Made by a program: the position numbers and the translations under genes
Origin: Tibeticola sediminis
Lineage (GTDB): Bacteria; Pseudomonadota; Gammaproteobacteria; Burkholderiales; Burkholderiaceae_C
Direction: 5' to 3'
DNA: 64,000 bases
Assembly (NCBI RefSeq): GCF_003843835.1
Contig: NZ_RKQL01000001.1
Location: 62,001 to 126,000 of the forward strand
Part shown: piece after piece, positions 27,905 through 38,580 of the stretch
Layout: the number at the start of each line of letters is the position of its first letter
Position numbering within the stretch: the first letter of the stretch is position 1
The notes under the pieces: generated by a model
Database searches by the model: none
What the model was told of the DNA's origin: nothing
Seen by the model: the letters and a program-made list of their open reading frames with translations, nothing else

Positions 27905-30900
27905 GGTTGACGCTCCATAGCGGCTGCGGAGCTCGGCGAGGAGGCGGCCGAGGCCGCCGGGGCCGCAGCAGAAGCCGGAGCCGCCGGCCGCGCAGCGCCG
28001 TTGACCCGTTGCACCTGGGGGTCGCTCCAGGAGCCCACGATGCGAAATTCCTGCGTATTGGCCTTGATGAGCGGCTGGCGCACGAAGAGCTGCGCGAGCA
28101 CCGTGCCCAAACCGATTGCCGGGTTGATGGCTGCGGCCACGAGCGAGGCCGTGCCCGCGTTGATTTCGGGCACCACCACGACCCGCAAATCCTGGGTTTC
28201 ATGCACGATGTCGGCCCAGCCGTCCATGAGCACGGCGGCGTTGACGCCCTTCATCTGCAGGTTGTTGGTGCGCGCCATGCCGCGCTCGACCTGCACATCC
28301 CCGCGCACGAAATCAAAGGCAAAGCCCTCGCTGAACACATCGCGGAAGTCGAGCGTCAGCCGCCGCGGCAGCGCCTGCAGGCTGAGCACACCGAGCAGCT
28401 TCGCCGCCCCCGGATCGGCCTTGAGGAACTGACCGTTCTCGATGTCGATGTGCAGCGCACCATCGAGGCTCGGCGGGTGCGGCGCATACGGCGAGCCGTT
28501 CCACGCCAGCTTGCCCTGCAGCTTGCCACTGCCGCGGCGCACCACATCGGGCATGCCAAAGCGCGTGAGCAGCGCGCCCGCATCGCGCACGTCGAGGTCG
28601 AGGTCGAGCTCGGTGCGCCGAAGGCTGCGATCCGCTCCCGCCTGCGCCGCAGCCGCCCAGTTGCCGGTGGCTTTGAGCGTCGCCTCGGGCACCGAGAGCT
28701 GTAGCCGGTTGAGCCGCCATTCGCGCGGCTGCTGCGCGGTACCGCCCCGGTTGACCGCCTCGATTTCGAGGTGCCCGAGCCGCCGCGGCCCGAACTCGAA
28801 GTCTTCGGCCACGATGTCGAGCGCGGGCAAGGTTTGCGCCGTCTGCGGCTCGAACATCAGGTTCTCGACCTGCTGCGCTTCCTCGCGGGGGATCGCCAGC
28901 CGGGCCAGGCGTGCGTGCAAGCGCGCGCCCCCAATCGCGCTCGGCTCGCGGTATTCGAGGTAGCCATTGAACTGACGCGCGGCCACGTTGAGACGCCAAA
29001 CCGGCCCCTCACGCCGGCCGCCGGCAACCACCTGGTCAAAACGCCGCCCCGCAACATTCAACTCGTCGGCCCGCAGCGCCATCGAGGTCGGCAAATAGTC
29101 CTGCCACGACGGCAAGGCGGCTGCGACCCCGGTCGCCTCACCCGCTCTGGCCGACCCCGCACCGCTCGCCGCGCCCGTCCAGAGCGCCTCCCACGCACCC
29201 ACATCGAGCCGCGCGAGGGCGATGTTGGCGAGCACGCCCGACTCAGGCAAAGGCGCGCTCTCCCCCGGCCGCAAACCCACCGCGATGCGGCCGCGCAGCA
29301 CGCGCGGCGAGGCCGCCTCGAGCGTGCGCAGATAAGTCACCGCAACCCGGTCCCCGAGCTCGAACTGCAGCCGCTGCACGGGGGGCTGCGCCGCCGCATC
29401 TTCGAGCACGTTCTCGAGCCGCAGCGGCAGCGCCAGCGCGGCGGGCTTGCCCAAGGGCTCGGGACCGTCGATCGCCAGGCCCTCGAGCGTGCTGTTCACG
29501 CGCCACTGCGGCACCGCCACCGCCGTGCCACCGACATCGACGCTGGCGGTGTAAGCCGCCGTCCCGCGCAGGCGGCGCAACACGGGTTGCAATTCGGCCA
29601 ACTCGCGGGCGCGCTGCAATCCGTCGGCGCTCAACACGCCTTGCACGCGCAGCGCCAAGGGCCCGATGCCACCTCCGGGGCGCGGTCGTGCACCGCCCTC
29701 GATGCGGGCCTCTCCACCGTAGATCCGGCCTTGAACGCCCGAGAGCGTGACGCTGCTCTCGGTAAACGCCACCCGCCCGCGCAGACGCTCGAGCAGCGGC
29801 ACTTCGGGCGCCCAACGTAAGTCATTGCCGTCGAGCGCGAAGCTGCCCTGCACCCGGGTCTCCTGCGCCTGGTGGATCGGCACCTTGAGCTGAATCTGCC
29901 CCCGCAGGTTTCCCTTGATCTCGGTGCCCGCGAAGAGTTCATGCGTCACCCGGTGCAGGGCACTTTGGCGAACGAGGTCGACCATGGCGCCGCCCGGCCC
30001 CTGGATCGCAAACGAAACCTCGACCGTCGGGTCGTGGCTGAAGTCGGGCAAGCGTGCTTGCAAATCCCGGAGCTCCAGCCCGGGTGCGCCCTGTACGCCC
30101 GAGCGCGCCGAGGTCAGCCGCATGCCGTTGCGCTCGAAGGTCAAATCGCCCGAGAGCTTCTCGAGCACGGGCCAGGGCGCGAGGCCGTTCGCCGCCGCCG
30201 GGCCGACCTCGGGCGCTGGAACGAACGCAAAGGTGGCGTCGCGCAGCTTGCCTGAGAAGCGGAACTCGCCGCTCTTGCCGTCGGCATAGGGCAGGCGCCG
30301 CAAATCACCGCGCACGCGCACCGAGACATCGCGCAACTCGGCCTGACGGATCGCGTCGCGCACGTAATGCCGCACCTGCTGCGGCAAATGCAGCGGCAGA
30401 TATCGATACACCCGCGCGCCGTTGGCGCGCGCCACCGTGCCGCTCAAGTCCAGCGTTCCAGGCCCGTGCGCGCCCCCCGACGGCGCCGCCCAACTGCCGC
30501 CCACGCGCCCTTCCAGGTCCGCGTTGGCCCAATCGATGTCGAAGCGCGGCACCTCCAGCGTCGAGCCCTTGAGCGTCCAACGGGCACGCGCGTCGATGCG
30601 GTCCAAGCCCAGCTCGGGCTCTTCGAACACGCGCGGCAGCGTCAGCGTCGCGGTCGTGTCGCTGTGTACGCGCACCGAGCCGCCGCGCGCATTCGCGTCC
30701 AGCTCCAGATCCAGCCCTGAGAAGCACAGCGCCGCGACGGGAGCTCCAGACTCCGACGCCGTGTGCGCAGACATTTCCCCGGCGCCGACCGGGCGGTTGC
30801 ATGCGAGGCCCAGGCCACGCCCCCGCAGCGACACGTCATACCGGCTCGGCTCGGCCAAGCTGCCCTCCCAGCGCGCCTGCACGCGCTCGATGAAGCCGCG

Positions 30901-32085
30901 CGGGGCATAGGTCTCAAGCGCGGCGCGCGCGTCGGCGTCGAGCGGCAGGCTGTCGGCGATTCGGGCCAGCGCTTCGAGGTCGATGCGCTCGCCGCGCACT
31001 TCGCCCACGGCAGGCAGGCGTCCCTCGGCCGCCGTGTGCATGGCGTAGAGGTCGCCGCCCGGCCAGCGGCGCCCGTCGCCCGCCTCGAATTGCAGGCCCT
31101 TCGTGTACACCTCGAAGCCGCCGGCGAGGCGCCGGGCGCCGACCCGACCCGACAAGGCGTCGAGCTCGAGCGGTCGCAGTTCGGGCTGCAGCGTCAGCGA
31201 CACGCGCTCGAGCGCCAAGTCGGCCGTGGCGCCCACCGCGTCGCCGTGTGTCACGTCGATCCAGACCCGGGCCGAACCTTCGCCGCTCTTCCAGTGTCCG
31301 GCCCCCAGGCTCGCCAACAGCGCCTGCGCCGGCTCGAGCCGCAAGTGCCCAAAATCGCCATAGATCTGGCCGGACCAGCCCTGCAGACGCCCCGCATGGC
31401 GATCGAGCAGTCCGCGGCGGAACTGGCCGCGCAGCGACCAGCGGCTGCCCCAGCCTTCGGGCGGCGTCGCATCGAGCCGCAGCGCGTGGCTGCGCGGCCC
31501 GTTGCGCATGAGGAAATCGACCGCGCTCAGCGTCAGCGGCTCCGCACCCAGGCGTTCGTCCGCGTAGTGCAGCGTCGCGCCGCGAATCACGAACTCGGGC
31601 AGCGAGAAAAACCAATCCGCCGCCGCGTCACTCCCCCCGCCGGCGTTGAGCATCCAGTCTCCGATGCGCCAGCGGCCATCGGGCATGCGCCGCACGGTGA
31701 GCTCAGGGCCGTCGAGCACCAGCTGATCGAAATGCCCGCGCAGGAGGCCTTGCGGCGTCAGCGTCGCCAGCACCCGCGCCAAGCGCAAGGCCGGCTCGCC
31801 CTGCGCGTCGAGCAGCGCCACATCGTCGATCGTGAACGAGGGCACCCACGCGCCGCGCTGCGCCTCGATGCGCCCGATGCGCACCGTGACCCCGAGCGTG
31901 CGACTGGCATAGCGTTCGAGCTGCGGACGCCAATCGTCGATTCTCGGCACAATCCACCCCTGCAGCGCGGCCCAGACGACGGCCAAAGCCACAACGCCAG
32001 CCCCGAGCGTCCACACGACGACCTGAAGCGCCCGACGAACCAGGCGCATCAGGGTGGGGGAAGTCGGGGGGGCGGTCTCGTTCAT
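27901..32085 (-). CDS. yhdP: YhdP family AsmA-like protein
   Basis: A 1394-residue protein with one N-terminal membrane helix (VVVWTLGAGVVALAVVWAAL, about 21-40) and a very long beta-rich periplasmic region ending in an AsmA-like C-terminal domain (SLQALPRRLTLDFRDVFSEG, then MKGVNAAVLMDGWADIVHE). YhdP, TamB and YdbH bridge the envelope and carry phospholipids to the outer membrane. A longer in-frame extension to 34092 only mirrors glnE and is rejected. Divergent from glnE with 24 nt between starts. Confidence 0.92.
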   Translation of the reverse strand: MNETAPPTSPTLMRLVRRALQVVVWTLGAGVVALAVVWAALQGWIVPRIDDWRPQLERYASRTLGVTVRIGRIEAQRGAWVPSFTIDDVALLDAQGEPALRLARVLATLTPQGLLRGHFDQLVLDGPELTVRRMPDGRWRIGDWMLNAGGGSDAAADWFFSLPEFVIRGATLHYADERLGAEPLTLSAVDFLMRNGPRSHALRLDATPPEGWGSRWSLRGQFRRGLLDRHAGRLQGWSGQIYGDFGHLRLEPAQALLASLGAGHWKSGEGSARVWIDVTHGDAVGATADLALERVSLTLQPELRPLELDALSGRVGARRLAGGFEVYTKGLQFEAGDGRRWPGGDLYAMHTAAEGRLPAVGEVRGERIDLEALARIADSLPLDADARAALETYAPRGFIERVQARWEGSLAEPSRYDVSLRGRGLGLACNRPVGAGEMSAHTASESGAPVAALCFSGLDLELDANARGGSVRVHSDTTATLTLPRVFEEPELGLDRIDARARWTLKGSTLEVPRFDIDWANADLEGRVGGSWAAPSGGAHGPGTLDLSGTVARANGARVYRYLPLHLPQQVRHYVRDAIRQAELRDVSVRVRGDLRRLPYADGKSGEFRFSGKLRDATFAFVPAPEVGPAAANGLAPWPVLEKLSGDLTFERNGMRLTSARSGVQGAPGLELRDLQARLPDFSHDPTVEVSFAIQGPGGAMVDLVRQSALHRVTHELFAGTEIKGNLRGQIQLKVPIHQAQETRVQGSFALDGNDLRWAPEVPLLERLRGRVAFTESSVTLSGVQGRIYGGEARIEGGARPRPGGGIGPLALRVQGVLSADGLQRARELAELQPVLRRLRGTAAYTASVDVGGTAVAVPQWRVNSTLEGLAIDGPEPLGKPAALALPLRLENVLEDAAAQPPVQRLQFELGDRVAVTYLRTLEAASPRVLRGRIAVGLRPGESAPLPESGVLANIALARLDVGAWEALWTGAASGAGSARAGEATGVAAALPSWQDYLPTSMALRADELNVAGRRFDQVVAGGRREGPVWRLNVAARQFNGYLEYREPSAIGGARLHARLARLAIPREEAQQVENLMFEPQTAQTLPALDIVAEDFEFGPRRLGHLEIEAVNRGGTAQQPREWRLNRLQLSVPEATLKATGNWAAAAQAGADRSLRRTELDLDLDVRDAGALLTRFGMPDVVRRGSGKLQGKLAWNGSPYAPHPPSLDGALHIDIENGQFLKADPGAAKLLGVLSLQALPRRLTLDFRDVFSEGFAFDFVRGDVQVERGMARTNNLQMKGVNAAVLMDGWADIVHETQDLRVVVVPEINAGTASLVAAAINPAIGLGTVLAQLFVRQPLIKANTQEFRIVGSWSDPQVQRVNGAARPAAPASAAAPAASAASSPSSAAAMERQP

Positions 32086-32109
32086 CGGCGGTGCAGTCCT
32101 CGACCAATT

Positions 32110-34869
32110 ATGACCAGCCCCATCGACCGCAGTTCCCCATGCACGGAGCCCGTGACCGCACTCGCTCCCCCTTGGGCGCCCTATTCGCGCTTTTACCAAC
32201 GCATCGCGCGGCGCTACGCCGATGAGCGCAGCCTTCTGCCCGAGGGCGCGCCCGACCGTGCGGCCCTGGATGCCGCCTACGCGGCTCTGAGCCAGCGGGG
32301 CCTCGCGCTCGATGCCGCGCTGCGCGTCGTGCGCCAGCTGGTGTTGCAGCGCCTGATCGAACTCGACTGCGACGCGCAGGCGCCGCTCGAGACCGTCACC
32401 TCGACGATGACGACCCTCGCCGAGTGGGCACTCGACCTCGCCTGCCAAAAGGCAATGGAGGAACTCGACGCCCGGCATGGCGCGCCGCGCAAGCCCGACG
32501 GCACGCGCAGCCGCGTCTGGATCATCGGCATGGGCAAGCTCGGCGCGCGCGAGCTCAACGTGTCGAGCGACATCGACCTGATCTACGTGTATGAAAGCGA
32601 CGGCGAAACCGAGGGCCTGCCCGACGGTCGGGGGCGCATCTCCAACCAAGAGTATTTCGCCCGGCTCGTGCGCCGTGTGCAATCGCTGATTGGCGACAAC
32701 ACCGAGCACGGCTTCGTCTTCCGCGTCGATTTGGCGCTGCGACCCAATGGAAACTCGGGGCCGGTCGCGCTGTCGCTCGATGCGCTCGAAGAGTATTTCT
32801 TCGTTCAAGGCCGCGAGTGGGAGCGTTTCGCCTGGCTCAAGAGCCGCGCGGTCGCCCCGACCGATGCGCTCGGCCCGCCAGCGCTCGCCCTGCGCTCGCT
32901 GGTCCAGCCCTTCGTGTTCCGGCGCTACCTCGACTACGCGGTGTTCGAAAGCCTGCGCGCGCTGCACCGCCAAATTCGCGAGCACGCCGCCCGCCGCAGC
33001 GCCGGGCGGCCCGGCCGCGCCAACGACGTCAAGCTCTCGCGCGGAGGCATCCGGGAAATCGAGTTCATCGTGCAGTTGTTGCAGGTCGTGCGGGGCGGTC
33101 AATTCCCCGAGCTGCGCACCCGGCCGACCCTCGCTGCGCTCAAGCGGCTGGCGCGCGCCGGCCTCATGCCCGCCGAAACCGCCGAGGGGCTGGCCCAGGC
33201 CTACCGCTTCCTGCGGCGGGTCGAACACCGCATCCAGTACCTCGACGACCAGCAAACCCATGTGCTGCCCAGCGATGACGCCGACCTCGGGTGGATCGCG
33301 CGCACCCTGGGCTACGACGGACTCTGCCCGTTCCTCGCCGAGCTCGACCGCCACCGCGAGTTCGTCTCCGCCGAATTCGACCGCCTGCTCGGCGGCGGCG
33401 CCAGCCCCTGCCCCGGCTGCAACGGGCGCAACTCGGCCCAAGAGCCCACCGCACCGGCGGCCGATTGGGACGCGCTGCTGCCGCAACTCAGTCCCGGCCT
33501 GCGCGAGCGCGTCACCCCGTGGCGCGACCAGCCCCGTGTGCAGGCCCTGCGTGACGAAGCCCAACGCCGGCTGATCCGGCTGCTGCAGCGCACCCAACAA
33601 TGGCTCGACGAGGGGCGCATCCGCGAAGAAGGTGCATTGCGCCTGGTCGACTGGATGGAAACCCTGCTGCGCCGCGAGAGCTACCTCGCGCTGCTGATCG
33701 AGCGGCCTTCCGTCCATGAGCGGCTGCTGCGCCTGCTCGGTGCAGCGCGCTGGCCTGCGCGCTACCTCATGCAACACCCGGGCGTGATCGACGAGCTGGC
33801 CAGCGACGCCTTGTTCGAGGAACGCTTCGACCCCGTCGCGTTCGAGCGTGACCTCGAGACCCGCGCCCAGGCGCTCGCCCGAACCGGTGAAGACGACGAA
33901 GAGGCCCTGCTCGATGCGCTGCGCCGCGCCCACCATGCCGAGGTGTTCCGCACGCTCGCGCGCGACCTCGAAGGCGTCATCACGGTCGAGCAGGTCGCCG
34001 ACGACCTCAGCGCGCTGGCCGACTCGGTGCTCGCCCTCACCGCGCGCTGGTGCTGGCAGCGCCTGCGGCAGCGCCATCGGGACGAGCCGCAATTCGCCAT
34101 CATTGGCTACGGCAAGCTCGGCGGAAAAGAACTGGGCTACGGGAGCGACCTCGACATCGTGTTCGTCTACGAGGACGAAGAGCCGCGAGCCTGCGAAATC
34201 TACGCCGCCTTCGTTCGGCGCCTGATCACCTGGCTCACGCTGAAGACGGGCGAAGGCGACCTGTTCGAAATCGACACGGCGCTGCGGCCCAACGGCAATT
34301 CAGGCCTGCTGGTGACGCGTTTTTCCGCTTATGCGGACTACCAGCTCCAGCGCGGCAGCAACACCGCCTGGACCTGGGAGCATCAGGCAATGACGCGGGC
34401 GCGCTTCGTCATCGGCTGGCCGCCGCTGCGCCCGCGCTTCGACACCGTGCGGCGCGACGTCATCACGGCCCCGCGCGACGCGCAGGCCCTCAAAACCGAA
34501 ATCCTGGCGATGCGCGAACGGGTGCGTGCCTCGCACCGCCTGCCGCCCGAACGGTTCGACGTCAAGCACAGCGCGGGCGGCATGGTCGACGTCGAGTTTG
34601 CGGTGCAGTTCCTCGTGCTGGCCCACGCCGCCACCCATCCCGAACTCATCGACAACGTGGGCAACATCGCGCTGCTGCACCGGGCCGAGGCGGCGGGCCT
34701 GCTCGCGCCCGGCATCGGTGCCGCGGCGGCCGACGCCTATCGGGAACTGCGCCGCATCCAGCATCAGGCCCGCCTCGACGAGCAACCCACTCAGGTCGAC
34801 CCCGAGCGCGTGGCGCGCGAACGCACCGCGGTCTTGAACCTCTGGCAGGCCGTGTTTGGGCAACGCTGA
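32110..34869 (+). CDS. glnE: Bifunctional glutamine synthetase adenylyltransferase/deadenylase
   Basis: A 919-residue GlnE with two nucleotidyltransferase domains: GMGKLGARELNVSSDIDL near residue 140 and GYGKLGGKELGYGSDLDIV near 666. The N-terminal half removes and the C-terminal half adds AMP on glutamine synthetase under PII control. The last codons (GGG CAA CGC TGA) lie inside half-unit E of a dispersed repeat, so the native C-terminus may have been altered by its insertion. Confidence 0.95.
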   Translation: MTSPIDRSSPCTEPVTALAPPWAPYSRFYQRIARRYADERSLLPEGAPDRAALDAAYAALSQRGLALDAALRVVRQLVLQRLIELDCDAQAPLETVTSTMTTLAEWALDLACQKAMEELDARHGAPRKPDGTRSRVWIIGMGKLGARELNVSSDIDLIYVYESDGETEGLPDGRGRISNQEYFARLVRRVQSLIGDNTEHGFVFRVDLALRPNGNSGPVALSLDALEEYFFVQGREWERFAWLKSRAVAPTDALGPPALALRSLVQPFVFRRYLDYAVFESLRALHRQIREHAARRSAGRPGRANDVKLSRGGIREIEFIVQLLQVVRGGQFPELRTRPTLAALKRLARAGLMPAETAEGLAQAYRFLRRVEHRIQYLDDQQTHVLPSDDADLGWIARTLGYDGLCPFLAELDRHREFVSAEFDRLLGGGASPCPGCNGRNSAQEPTAPAADWDALLPQLSPGLRERVTPWRDQPRVQALRDEAQRRLIRLLQRTQQWLDEGRIREEGALRLVDWMETLLRRESYLALLIERPSVHERLLRLLGAARWPARYLMQHPGVIDELASDALFEERFDPVAFERDLETRAQALARTGEDDEEALLDALRRAHHAEVFRTLARDLEGVITVEQVADDLSALADSVLALTARWCWQRLRQRHRDEPQFAIIGYGKLGGKELGYGSDLDIVFVYEDEEPRACEIYAAFVRRLITWLTLKTGEGDLFEIDTALRPNGNSGLLVTRFSAYADYQLQRGSNTAWTWEHQAMTRARFVIGWPPLRPRFDTVRRDVITAPRDAQALKTEILAMRERVRASHRLPPERFDVKHSAGGMVDVEFAVQFLVLAHAATHPELIDNVGNIALLHRAEAAGLLAPGIGAAAADAYRELRRIQHQARLDEQPTQVDPERVARERTAVLNLWQAVFGQR

Positions 34870-34896
34870 ACCCGTCCCTCGCGCGCCGCGCATCCC
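34858..34896 (+). repeat. Half-unit E of the palindromic repeat, supplying the glnE stop codon
   Basis: GGGCAACGCTGAACCCGTCC and the next 19 bases match half-unit D with one mismatch and the right arm of unit A (reverse strand) with two. The repeat starts within the last codons of glnE and its internal TGA terminates that gene; it ends 5 nt from the exoIII stop codon. Confidence 0.8.
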
Positions 34897-34900
34897 GCAA

Positions 34901-35692
34901 TCACAGCCTGAAGTCGTAGCGGATGCTCAGCGGCGCGTGGTCGGAAAACCGCTCGGCCTTGTAAACCTCGGCATCCCGCGCCAGCGCGGCCAGGTCGGGC
35001 GTGGCCAGGTGGTAGTCGATGCGCCAGCCCACGTTCTTCGCCCAGGCCTGCCCCCGGTTGCTCCACCAGGTGTAGGCCTCTTCGGTCACGTCCGGGTGCA
35101 GCGCCCGGTACACATCGACCAGCCCCACCTCTTGAATCAGGCGCGTCATCCAGGCCCGCTCTTCGGGCAGGAAGCCGCTGTTTTTCTGGTTGCCCTTCCA
35201 GTTTTTGAGGTCGATGGGCTGATGGGCGATGTTGACGTCGCCGAGCAGAATGAACGCGCGGCTCGCCTGGAGCGAGCGCAGATGCGCGCCCATCGCGTCG
35301 AGGAAACGGTACTTCGCCTCCTGCCGCTCGGGCCCGGAGGAACCGCTGGGAAAGTAGGCGCTGATGATGGAGAGGCGCCGAGTGGGGGTATCGAAGCGCA
35401 GCTCGAGATAGCGCCCTTCGTCGTCGAACTCCGGCACGCCAAAGCCCGCGAGAACGTCGCTCGGCTCGTGCCGCGTGTAGATGCCCACCCCGGAATAGCC
35501 TTTTTTCTGTGCAAAGTGAAAGTGCCCGCGCAGACCCGCCAACGCGTCGAAGCGTCCATGCACATCGGCCGCCTGGGCCTTGACTTCCTGCACCCCCATA
35601 AAATCCGGCGCGTGCTGCGCCAGCCACCGCTCGAGCCCTTTGGTTGTGGCCGATCGTATGCCGTTGAGGTTGAGCGTGGTGATCTTGAGCAA
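34901..35692 (-). CDS. xth: Exodeoxyribonuclease III
   Basis: A 263-residue ExoIII/AP endonuclease for base-excision repair. Motifs: LNLNGIRSA near the N-terminus, QEVKAQAAD with the metal-binding Glu, SAYFPSGSSG, LGDVNIAH, and SDHAPL at the C-terminus. I choose the TTG at 35692, read as Met, because GGGAG lies 5 nt before it and the homologous sequence starts right there (LKITTLNLNG). The alternative ATG at 35704 lacks a ribosome binding site. Confidence 0.9.
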   Translation of the reverse strand: MLKITTLNLNGIRSATTKGLERWLAQHAPDFMGVQEVKAQAADVHGRFDALAGLRGHFHFAQKKGYSGVGIYTRHEPSDVLAGFGVPEFDDEGRYLELRFDTPTRRLSIISAYFPSGSSGPERQEAKYRFLDAMGAHLRSLQASRAFILLGDVNIAHQPIDLKNWKGNQKNSGFLPEERAWMTRLIQEVGLVDVYRALHPDVTEEAYTWWSNRGQAWAKNVGWRIDYHLATPDLAALARDAEVYKAERFSDHAPLSIRYDFRL

Positions 35693-35702
35693 GGAAACTC
35701 CC

Positions 35703-36392
35703 ATGGTGGAAAAAAACGATGGCAGCGCCGCCTCCGACGCCCTGGCGCAGGCGTTCGTGCAATTCGCGCTGGAACAAGGGGTGCTGCGTTTCGGAGAATT
35801 CCGCACCAAGGCGGGGCGGCTTTCGCCTTACTTCTTCAACGCCGGCCTCTTCTGTGACGGCGCCAGCCTCGGCCGGCTCGCACAATTCTATGCACGCTCG
35901 CTGCTCGCCAGCGGCATCGAGTTCGACATGATCTTTGGCCCGGCCTACAAGGGCATCCCCTTGGCGACGGCGGTGGCGATCGAGCTGGCGCGGCTCGGGC
36001 GCAACGTCCCCTTTGCCTACAACCGCAAGGAAGCCAAAGACCACGGCGAAGGCGGCCAGCTCGTCGGCGCGCCGCTGCAGGGGCGTGTGCTGATCGTCGA
36101 CGACGTGATGTCTGCAGGAACGGCGGTGCGCGAGTCGATCGCGCTCATCGAGTCGGCGGGGGCGCGGCCCCATGCGGTCGCCGTCGCCCTCGACCGGCAG
36201 GAGATGGCGACCGAAGCGGGCCAAGACGTGCCGTACAGCGCCGTGCAATATGTCCGCGATCGACTCGGTCTGCAGGTCTGCGCCATTGCGCGACTCGCCG
36301 ATCTGCTGCAGTATCTGCAGCAACAAAGCGGCAACGAATTTGCGGAGCACCGCGCCCGCGTCGAAGCGTATCGCGCACGCTACGGCGTTTGA
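35703..36392 (+). CDS. pyrE: Orotate phosphoribosyltransferase
   Basis: A 229-residue PyrE joining orotate and PRPP to OMP in pyrimidine synthesis. The PRPP loop VLIVDDVMSAGTA is near residues 122-134, and AYNRKEAKDHGEGG forms the catalytic hood loop. The ATG follows AAGGA by 8 nt. Divergent from exoIII; the DUF4124 gene follows 50 nt downstream. Confidence 0.95.
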   Translation: MVEKNDGSAASDALAQAFVQFALEQGVLRFGEFRTKAGRLSPYFFNAGLFCDGASLGRLAQFYARSLLASGIEFDMIFGPAYKGIPLATAVAIELARLGRNVPFAYNRKEAKDHGEGGQLVGAPLQGRVLIVDDVMSAGTAVRESIALIESAGARPHAVAVALDRQEMATEAGQDVPYSAVQYVRDRLGLQVCAIARLADLLQYLQQQSGNEFAEHRARVEAYRARYGV

Positions 36393-36442
36393 TCGCACCG
36401 GGGCTGCGCTCGGCCGCCGCACGAACAGCGAAGGGAGAGCGG

Positions 36443-37105
36443 ATGAATTCAACCCGGATGGCGCCCCCGGTGACTTGGGCCGCGGTGGGCTCGGTCGCAC
36501 TGAGCGTCTGCCAGAGCGTGATGGCGGCCAATGTTTACACCTGTGTCGACGCGCGGGGCCGTAAGCTCACCTCGGACCGGCCGATCGTCGAATGCATCGA
36601 TCGCGAGCAACTCGAGATCAGCCCGAGCGGCGTCATCGTGCGGCGCATCCCACCGTCCTTGACCGCCGCAGAGCGTGCTGCCATCGAGGAGCGCGAGCGT
36701 GCGCAAGCGGAAGCGAAGGCCCGCGCCGAAGAGCAGCGCCGCCGCGACCGCGCCTTGCTGATCCGCTATCCGCGGCCCGAGGTTCTCGAAAACGAGCGGC
36801 GTGAGGCGCTGGCTCAGGTCGACCACGTGATCGAAGCGGCACGCGAGCGCCTCTCCGAATTGCAGCGCGAGCGCAAAGCGCTCGAGGCCGAGCGGGAGTT
36901 CTACCTCAAGGACCCGAGCCGCATGCCGCCGGCATTGCGGCGGCAACTCGAAGACAACACCCAGGCGATCGCCGCGCAAGAGCGCTTCATCCTCGACAAG
37001 CAGGAAGAAAAGAAGCGCATCGACGAGCGCTTCGACGCCGACCGACAGCGTTTGCGCCCCCTCTGGGCCGGATCGGCAGCCGCCGCCGCGCCCTCCAGCC
37101 GGTAA
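36443..37105 (+). CDS. DUF4124 domain-containing exported coiled-coil protein
   Basis: A 220-residue protein: a hydrophobic export signal (AAVGSVALSVCQSVMA), a DUF4124 module (NVYTCVDARGRKLTSDRPIVEC, broken at about residues 30-52, with paired cysteines), then a long charged helical region (75-205) predicted to be coiled coil. DUF4124 proteins are periplasmic and of unknown function. GGGAG precedes the chosen ATG. Confidence 0.8.
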   Translation: MNSTRMAPPVTWAAVGSVALSVCQSVMAANVYTCVDARGRKLTSDRPIVECIDREQLEISPSGVIVRRIPPSLTAAERAAIEERERAQAEAKARAEEQRRRDRALLIRYPRPEVLENERREALAQVDHVIEAARERLSELQRERKALEAEREFYLKDPSRMPPALRRQLEDNTQAIAAQERFILDKQEEKKRIDERFDADRQRLRPLWAGSAAAAAPSSR

Positions 37106-37130
37106 CCGCCCGAAGCGATGTGGTCGGGGG

Positions 37131-38579
<1,449 letters not shown>

Positions 38580-38580
38580 G

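Noticed and set aside
32086-34092. A 669-codon N-terminal extension of YhdP.
   Set aside because: The extension lies entirely opposite glnE, and the YhdP signal-anchor helix sits right after the methionine at 32085.
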